A stretch of DNA of 64,000 nt from RYN-111 sp963760125 (lineage in GTDB: Bacteria; Actinomycetota; Actinomycetes; Mycobacteriales; SCTD01): contig CAVXBV010000011.1 of assembly GCA_963760125.1 (NCBI GenBank), positions 198,417 through 262,416 on the forward strand, given 5' to 3'. The position numbers were made by a program, and so were the translations under genes. Below the pieces are notes generated by a model. That model had not been told where the DNA came from. It ran no database searches and worked only from the letters and a program-made list of their open reading frames with translations. Positions 59,584-64,000 of the stretch are shown in pieces. Positions within the stretch are counted from its first letter, which is position 1, and each line of letters starts with the position of its first letter.

Positions 59584-60819
59584 ATGCAGGGTTCTGTACG
59601 CAAGAGATGCCAGTGCCCCGTCCGCTACGACACCCGCGGGCGCCTGCTCGCGTGCACCAAGCCGCACGGCTCGTGGAGCTTCATCGTCGACGTCCCCGCC
59701 ACCGACGGAGCCGCCCGCCGACAGGTCGGCCGCAGCGGCTTCGCGACCAAGAAGGACGCCCAGAACGCGCTGTCGGCCCTGCTCGCAGAACTCGCCGCCG
59801 GCCGGTACGTCGCTCCGAGCCAGCGGACCCTCGCCGTCTACCTCGAGCAGTGGCTGGTCGGGGTGCAGCTCGAGCTCGCCGCGACCGCCTACACCAACTA
59901 CCGGATCCTGCTTCGCCGGTACGTCCTGACCCGCCTCGGCGACGTGCCGCTCACCAAGATCACCGCCGCCCGGTTGACCGCGCTGTACGGCGAGCTGCTC
60001 GCCACCGGCAACCGCACCGGCGGGCCGCTGTCGCCGGCGACCGTCCGGACCGTCCACCGGATCCTGAGCAAGGCCTTCGGCGACGCCGTGCGGGAACGTC
60101 AGCTGCCGGAGAACCCCGCGACCTACGCCAAGCTCCCCCGCCGGCAGCGGCCGGAGATGAAGACCTGGACCGCCGAGCAGGCCACCACCTTCCTGGCCCG
60201 CGCCGCGACCGACCGGCTGTACGCCGCGTGGCTGCTCGCCCTGGCGTGCGGCCTACGCCGTGGGGAGCTCGCCGGGCTGCGCTGGATCGACCTGGACCTC
60301 GACGCAGCGACCGTCACGATCGTCAACCAGCGCACCGTCGACGCCGAGTGGAACATCGTCACCAAGGAACCCAAGGGCACCAGCCGGCGCACCATCGACC
60401 TCGGACCCGGCGCCGTCAGCGCTCTGCGCCATCACCGCGCCCAGGCCGCCGCCGAGCGGCTCACCGCCGGCGCCGCCTACCAGGACACCGGGCTGGTGTT
60501 CACCCACGCCGACGGCAGCGCCTTCCACCCCGACCGGCTCACCCGCATGTTCCGGGCCGTGTCCGACCGCGCCGGCGTGCCCCACATCCGGCTCCATGAC
60601 GCCCGGCACTCCTGCGCCACCCTGGCCCTTGCCGCCGGCATCCACCCCAAGGTCGTGCAGCAGCTGCTCGGCCACGCCTCCTGGTCCACCACCATGGACC
60701 TCTACACCCACCGGATCGACCGTCTCCAACGCGAGGCATCCACGCTCATCGAGGCCCTCATGCTCACCCCCGACCGCCCAGCCGCCGCGACGCCCGGACT
60801 TGACGGACTCCGGCGATGA
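59584..60819 (+). CDS. Tyrosine recombinase / site-specific integrase
   Basis: 411-residue phage-type integrase. The N-terminal part has an arm-binding-like domain with C9, C11 and C24, then a SAM-like core-binding domain (about 78-180). The catalytic domain keeps all key residues: R225 in C-G-L-R-R-G-E, H338 and R341 in H-D-A-R-H, H364 in L-L-G-H, and nucleophile Y374 in D-L-Y-T-H. The ATG at 59584 follows a GAGGAGG ribosome-binding site. It reads away from the tRNA-Arg. Its stop overlaps the ATG of a small membrane protein gene by 4 bases. No excisionase was recognised. Confidence 0.94.
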   Translation: MQGSVRKRCQCPVRYDTRGRLLACTKPHGSWSFIVDVPATDGAARRQVGRSGFATKKDAQNALSALLAELAAGRYVAPSQRTLAVYLEQWLVGVQLELAATAYTNYRILLRRYVLTRLGDVPLTKITAARLTALYGELLATGNRTGGPLSPATVRTVHRILSKAFGDAVRERQLPENPATYAKLPRRQRPEMKTWTAEQATTFLARAATDRLYAAWLLALACGLRRGELAGLRWIDLDLDAATVTIVNQRTVDAEWNIVTKEPKGTSRRTIDLGPGAVSALRHHRAQAAAERLTAGAAYQDTGLVFTHADGSAFHPDRLTRMFRAVSDRAGVPHIRLHDARHSCATLALAAGIHPKVVQQLLGHASWSTTMDLYTHRIDRLQREASTLIEALMLTPDRPAAATPGLDGLRR

Positions 60820-61157
60820 CGCGGACCTTGGTCCTCGCGGCTGCCGACCTCGCCGTCGGCGTGTTCCTGATCCAGTACGCGCGGCACCGCGAACGACGCG
60901 ATCCGGACGGCGTCGCCGTCGTGGGCGTCGTCATGGTGTTCTGCGCGCTCATGCTGGTGGCCTTCACCGCCTGGCACCACCGCCCCCTCCCGACGGAGGG
61001 ACCGAGCTCTCCGCCGGTGCCCCCAACGGGGCCGCTTGCTACCCGAGCTGCCTACGCTCCTGACTTCCCCTGCAGCGAGGCTGTGGTCATTCGGGCTTCG
61101 CCCGCCTGCCGCCCGCCCCTTCGGGGCGGTTGCCATCGAAAATCGTGGTGGCTTTGA
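60816..61157 (+). CDS. Small membrane protein coupled to integrase
   Basis: Up to 113 residues. Two hydrophobic helices (about 4-19 and 29-50) are separated by a basic loop (R-H-R-E-R-R-D), followed by a Pro-rich tail. The ATG lies in the integrase stop (ATGA), which supports translation. The C-terminal third of the frame runs through two UUCG-type hairpins at 61092-61129, so the true end may differ or the tail may be acquired. No family recognised. Confidence 0.5.
   Translation: MTRTLVLAAADLAVGVFLIQYARHRERRDPDGVAVVGVVMVFCALMLVAFTAWHHRPLPTEGPSSPPVPPTGPLATRAAYAPDFPCSEAVVIRASPACRPPLRGGCHRKSWWL
61092..61129. terminator. Tandem TTC-loop hairpins
   Basis: CGGGC-TTC-GCCCG (61092-61104) and CCGCCCC-TTC-GGGGCGG (61113-61129) are two perfect stems with C(TTCG)G-type ends. 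They probably terminate the integrase transcript. Confidence 0.55.
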
Positions 61158-61240
61158 GAGCGGCGCCTGACCTTGGAAGCATCTTGTCACGCAAGAACGC
61201 CGACGTCCGTCCTCTCATCCGCTCATGGCTCCCCTCTGTG

Positions 61241-61573
61241 TCAAGAGGCGACTGGGAGCGGGGTTCTAGGCTCGATGCCGGCGGGTCCGGGAAGTGACTT
61301 GTTCGAAGAGCCGGAGTGGGGATGCAAGCCGGTCGCGCTGGACTCCGTAGCCGCTCCCCGGTGTCCTCCCGGGCCCGTCATCGCGCGGATGGCGTCGTCG
61401 ACCATGTGCCGGTGGACGATGTCGGAGAGCCTCTGTTTGAGGCAGCGCATGGACTCCATCGAGGTCTTGCCCGATGCCTTCTGCGGTCGTAGTAGGCGCG
61501 CCCCTCAGTCGGGTTGCGCAGCTGGACGGTCGCCATGATGTGCAGCGTCCTGTTGATCTGGCGGTTGCGGGAT
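61241..61573 (-). pseudogene. IS110-family transposase fragment
   Basis: Only a C-terminal piece is present. Read leftward it gives R-N-R-Q-I-N-R-T-L-H, then T-E-G-R-A-Y-Y-D-R, then after a one-base shift S-G-K-T-S-M-E-S-M-R-C-L-K-Q-R-L-S-D-I-V, the conserved end of IS110 (DEDD) transposases, stopping at 61241. The N-terminal catalytic domain is absent, so it is a dead remnant. Confidence 0.65.
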
Positions 61574-61701
61574 TAACCGTCCTCACGGACCCACCGAAAG
61601 ACCGGAGAACGCCGGACCAGCCGGCTACACCGGCACGCCCAGACCCGCGTCACGGCCTTCGACGACTTCCGAAGGTTCCGAAATCCGCTCACCGGCCCGG
61701 G

Positions 61702-61734
61702 ACGGTGGATCCGGGCTAAGCCCGGATCCACCGT
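61702..61734. repeat. 33-bp perfect palindrome
   Basis: Two perfectly complementary 16-base arms (61702-61717 and 61719-61734) around a single A. It lies about 130 bases beyond the stop of the IS1380 transposase. It may be the element's terminal structure, a terminator insulating it, or an independent hairpin element. Confidence 0.7.
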
Positions 61735-61866
61735 CAGTTGATCTGGTGAGGGCTTGCGCGGCTCGCGAGCGCCGTGGGCTGCCTGGGGCATGGGTGTGTT
61801 CCCCGGGTTGGCCGGGGGTCTCCACGTGGTTTTCCGGTAGGTCCTGGTTGGACTGAGTGGACGGGG

Positions 61867-63228
61867 TCAGGCCGCGGCTGGTGGCCCGTGCCGGGCGGCG
61901 CCTGCCAGCTGGGTCCAGGCGGTTTCCCAGGGCCAGCCGGTCGGTAGGTGCAGGACGAGTTTGCGTGCCGAGCGGGCGAGCCGACCGGGGACGGTGATCA
62001 GCTGGGCGCGGATCGTGCCGGTCGTCGCCCGGGCGTGGAATGCCGAGGCGAGGGCGCCGGCGGTGCGGGTGAGGTTGAAGGCCATCGCGGCGCAGACCAG
62101 CCAGGCGCTGTTGGCCGCAGAACTTCCCGGAGGGCAGGTGCGCGATCGGGCCGTTCTTCAGGTCGGCGATGACCTGCTCGACGATGGCGTGGCCGCGGTG
62201 GGTGGACTCGGCCGCGAGCATCGGCAGCGGGCTGTCGGTGAACACCGCGTGGTAGCGGTAGACGGTGAACAGCTCGGGCTCTGGTTCTTCGGGTTGAGTC
62301 GGGGACCCGGCGCACGATCAGCCGGGCGGTGACTTGCTTGGCCTTGCGACGGCCGGTGAATGCGGTGAACTCGACTTCGGCGACCTCGGCGTCGATGACC
62401 CACCGCTGCTCGTCCTCGTCGTAGATCGCGTTGGGGTAGTTGATCGGGGTCCACGCGTGGCCGTCGATGGCGGTGATGCCTTGCGGACACGGCGGGGTCA
62501 GCCGGGCGGTGATGGAGAACCGGGCCCGGCGCCGGCAGCACGCGGCGACGAGGTCGTAGCCGTAGTAGGCCGAGTCCACCGGGCGATCAGCACCCCCGTG
62601 GCGCCGGCGGCTGCGCGGTGGCCAGGGCGTCGGCGACGAACGTTGCGCGCGCCGCGGGCGGAGTTGGTTGTGCCCTGCGTAGCCGGGCGCCGGCGATCAC
62701 CGGCGCCGACGCGGGGTGGAGAAGATCCCGAGCAGCGCGTTGAGGCCTTTGACGCCGCGTGTAGCCGCGCCCGGCGCCTTGCTTGGCGTAGCCGTAGGTC
62801 GGCGCACGGTGTCGTCGATGTCGACGAAGGCCACTGGTCCGCGCCGGGCAGCAGCGGCGTCTGCCGGCCAGGCGGGTCAGCAGCCGGGCGGCGACGGCGT
62901 CGAGTTGGCGGACGTGGCCGAAGGTGAACTGCGCAGGAACGTGCCCAGCGTCGACGGGGCCCGGACCTGGTCGAACAACCGGGCCATCCCGCCGTGGCGC
63001 AGCAGGTCCATGTCGTTGATGAGTCCGCGCCGGCGATCATGCCCGCGACCAGCGCCGGGACCTTCGCGGCGGCGTTCGCGCCGCCGGCTTGCCGATCAGG
63101 GTACGTGCTCGGCGAGCAGCTCCCCCAGCCCGCAGCGGGCGGCGAGCGCCATGACCGGGGCCAGCCCGGCGCACGACACGAGATTGGGATCGTCGAAGAC
63201 CGCCGTTGACGCCGTGAGATAGTCGCAT
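61867..63228 (-). pseudogene. IS1380-family transposase with many indels
   Basis: DDE transposase recognisable along its whole length but scattered over all three frames. The N-terminus M-R-L-S-H-G-V-N-G (63228) is followed by F-D-D-P-N-L-V-S-C-A-G-L-A-P-V. Further pieces are F-V-D-I-D-D-T-V (the first catalytic Asp region), D-S-A-Y-Y-G-Y-D-L-V, T-P-I-N-Y-P-N-A-I, and the C-terminal half from A-E-S-T-H-R-G-H-A to A-R-H-G-P-P-A-A-A at 61867. I count at least eight single-base gains or losses, mostly between 62570 and 63180, while amino acids between them stay conserved. Possible inverted ends ACTGAGTGG (61852-61860) and CCACTCAGT (63282-63290) are weak. Confidence 0.8.
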
Positions 63229-64000
63229 CCAGCGGATGCCCTTCTGTGGATTGATTGTGACCGTCGCAAGCCACATCCTCCCCACTCAGTAGGGCATTCG
63301 CGTGTCACGACCCGCCACTGACCTCAAGCGGGCCAGTGGATCCGGTATGGGCAGCGTCCTTGCTGGCAAGTAGCTCGGGGACAGCGTCCGGCAACAGCTG
63401 GTGTGGCGCGCCGTCGTCGCCTGCCAGGCGGCGGCGGCGGCGGCGGCAGTTACTACGTACGGGTCCGGCGCGCGACACCGCTTCCGCCGAGGAGCGCGAT
63501 GATCCCTGACGCGTTCGCGAGTCGGAAGTTTTTGTAGACGATTTTCGCGTGCCGTCGTCGGCGACGAGCGTGTCGCCCTGCATCGGCCTCGGGCCCGGGG
63601 CGCTTGTCGGCTTCCAAGTGATGAAAGCGGCGCCCAGCCCAACGGCGCGCAGCGCCGCCGCTCCTTGCTGTGCGCCGACGGAGAAAGCCGTTCGGGCGGT
63701 TGAGTGATCTGTTCGGTGACCGGGACCTGCGACAGGACGTCTCCGTGAGGCTGCATCGGAACACCTGGCTCAGTAGAGCGGTGCCGAGCCCAGTGCCCGC
63801 GCCGGGAACGCCACGAACCACCATGAACCTGACCAGGAAGCGCGTCGCTCCTGCCCCCCGAACGACTACGACGCCTGCGCCCCGATGGCCAGGTTGATCG
63901 GGCTGCCGTTCACGGGAACGAAGCGATTCTACGGCTAGCAGAAGGAGGACGGCCAGCCCAAGGCGGCGGCTCAACGCGGGAGTTGTCCCGCTTCGAGGGC
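63229..64000. other. No recognisable gene; possible degraded or low-accuracy sequence
   Basis: 772 bases beyond the transposase start. Open frames exist on both strands, but none has a family motif, sensible ribosome site or continuous composition. Some short stretches, such as around 63500-63550, are richer in A+T. On the minus strand, fragments look like broken pieces of a coding region, but I cannot name it. Confidence 0.5.

Larger units (their letters stand above)
59391..64000. mobile_element. Candidate tRNA-Arg-integrated element, degraded
   Basis: From the tRNA-Arg 3' end to the right edge the content changes from core genes to integrase, a small membrane protein, an IS110 remnant, a long palindrome and a damaged IS1380 transposase, ending in sequence with no recognisable gene. 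I find no second copy of the tRNA 3' end inside the window, so the far boundary is outside it or lost. Confidence 0.5.

Noticed and set aside
63300..63974. Proteins on either strand beyond the IS1380 transposase
   Set aside because: Open frames are short, Arg/Ser/Pro-rich and without motifs; sequence accuracy here is doubtful.

Overview
The window is about 72% G+C, gene-dense, and typical of a soil or water actinobacterium, probably Nocardioides-like (order Propionibacteriales). The supporting content is a WS/DGAT wax-ester synthase, a DUF222-HNH gene, a mycofactocin-type SDR, an AcrA1-like fatty acyl-CoA reductase, HxlR and TetR regulators, GTG starts, 4-nt stop/start overlaps and many leaderless promoters. 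The lineage is inferred from gene content only. I count about 54 protein genes, three tRNAs and a degraded mobile region at the right end.

Layout. 1-6.4 kb: partial lipoprotein, secreted BNR-like protein, WS/DGAT acyltransferase, alpha/beta hydrolase and a frameshifted DUF222-HNH gene. 6.4-19.8 kb: the most distinctive block. A VOC protein and a two-domain SDR are divergent from a P450. A seven-gene, translationally coupled operon follows: DUF1295 reductase-like membrane protein, SCP2-type thiolase, carotenoid/lignostilbene-type oxygenase, a tandem HxlR regulator, and a Liv-type ABC importer whose two permeases and one ATPase form a single polypeptide, with a tethered binding protein. It reads as an uptake, oxidation and thiolysis system for an unknown hydrophobic, isoprenoid or aromatic substrate. 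19.8-24.6 kb: DrrAB-like exporter divergent from its TetR regulator, then a disulfide oxidoreductase and DegV. 24.6-29.3 kb: flavin monooxygenase, thioesterase, GlsB/YeaQ, PlsY, tRNA-Ser(UGA), LysM protein, SnoaL-like protein. 29.3-34 kb: sugar-type ABC importer with an unusual gene order behind a mycofactocin-type SDR that carries a TnnAACnnGTTnnA operator.

34-48.3 kb: hotdog thioesterase, EEP nuclease, two large secreted proteins (one ending in an LATTG sorting signal), PAP2 phosphatase, a cyclase-ATPase regulator meeting a Crp/Fnr regulator tail to tail, a ChoD-like GMC oxidoreductase and a DM13 protein. 48.3-59.2 kb: tRNA-Ser(GCU), sbcD and a frameshifted sbcC, a second cyclase, a secreted protein, a two-component system, another PAP2 protein and a CPA1 antiporter. 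59.3-64 kb: tRNA-Arg(ACG), a tyrosine integrase, a small membrane protein, an IS110 fragment, a 33-bp perfect palindrome and an IS1380 transposase with many indels; the last 770 bases show no recognisable gene.

Two patterns cross the window. Most first genes of transcription units have a NANNNT hexamer exactly 6 (once 7) bases before the start codon, the signature of leaderless mRNAs, and this settles several starts. Several otherwise intact genes (sbcC, DUF222-HNH, IS1380, perhaps the 34-kb thioesterase) carry single-base indels, two of them clearly in G or C runs, so read accuracy should be checked before calling them pseudogenes.
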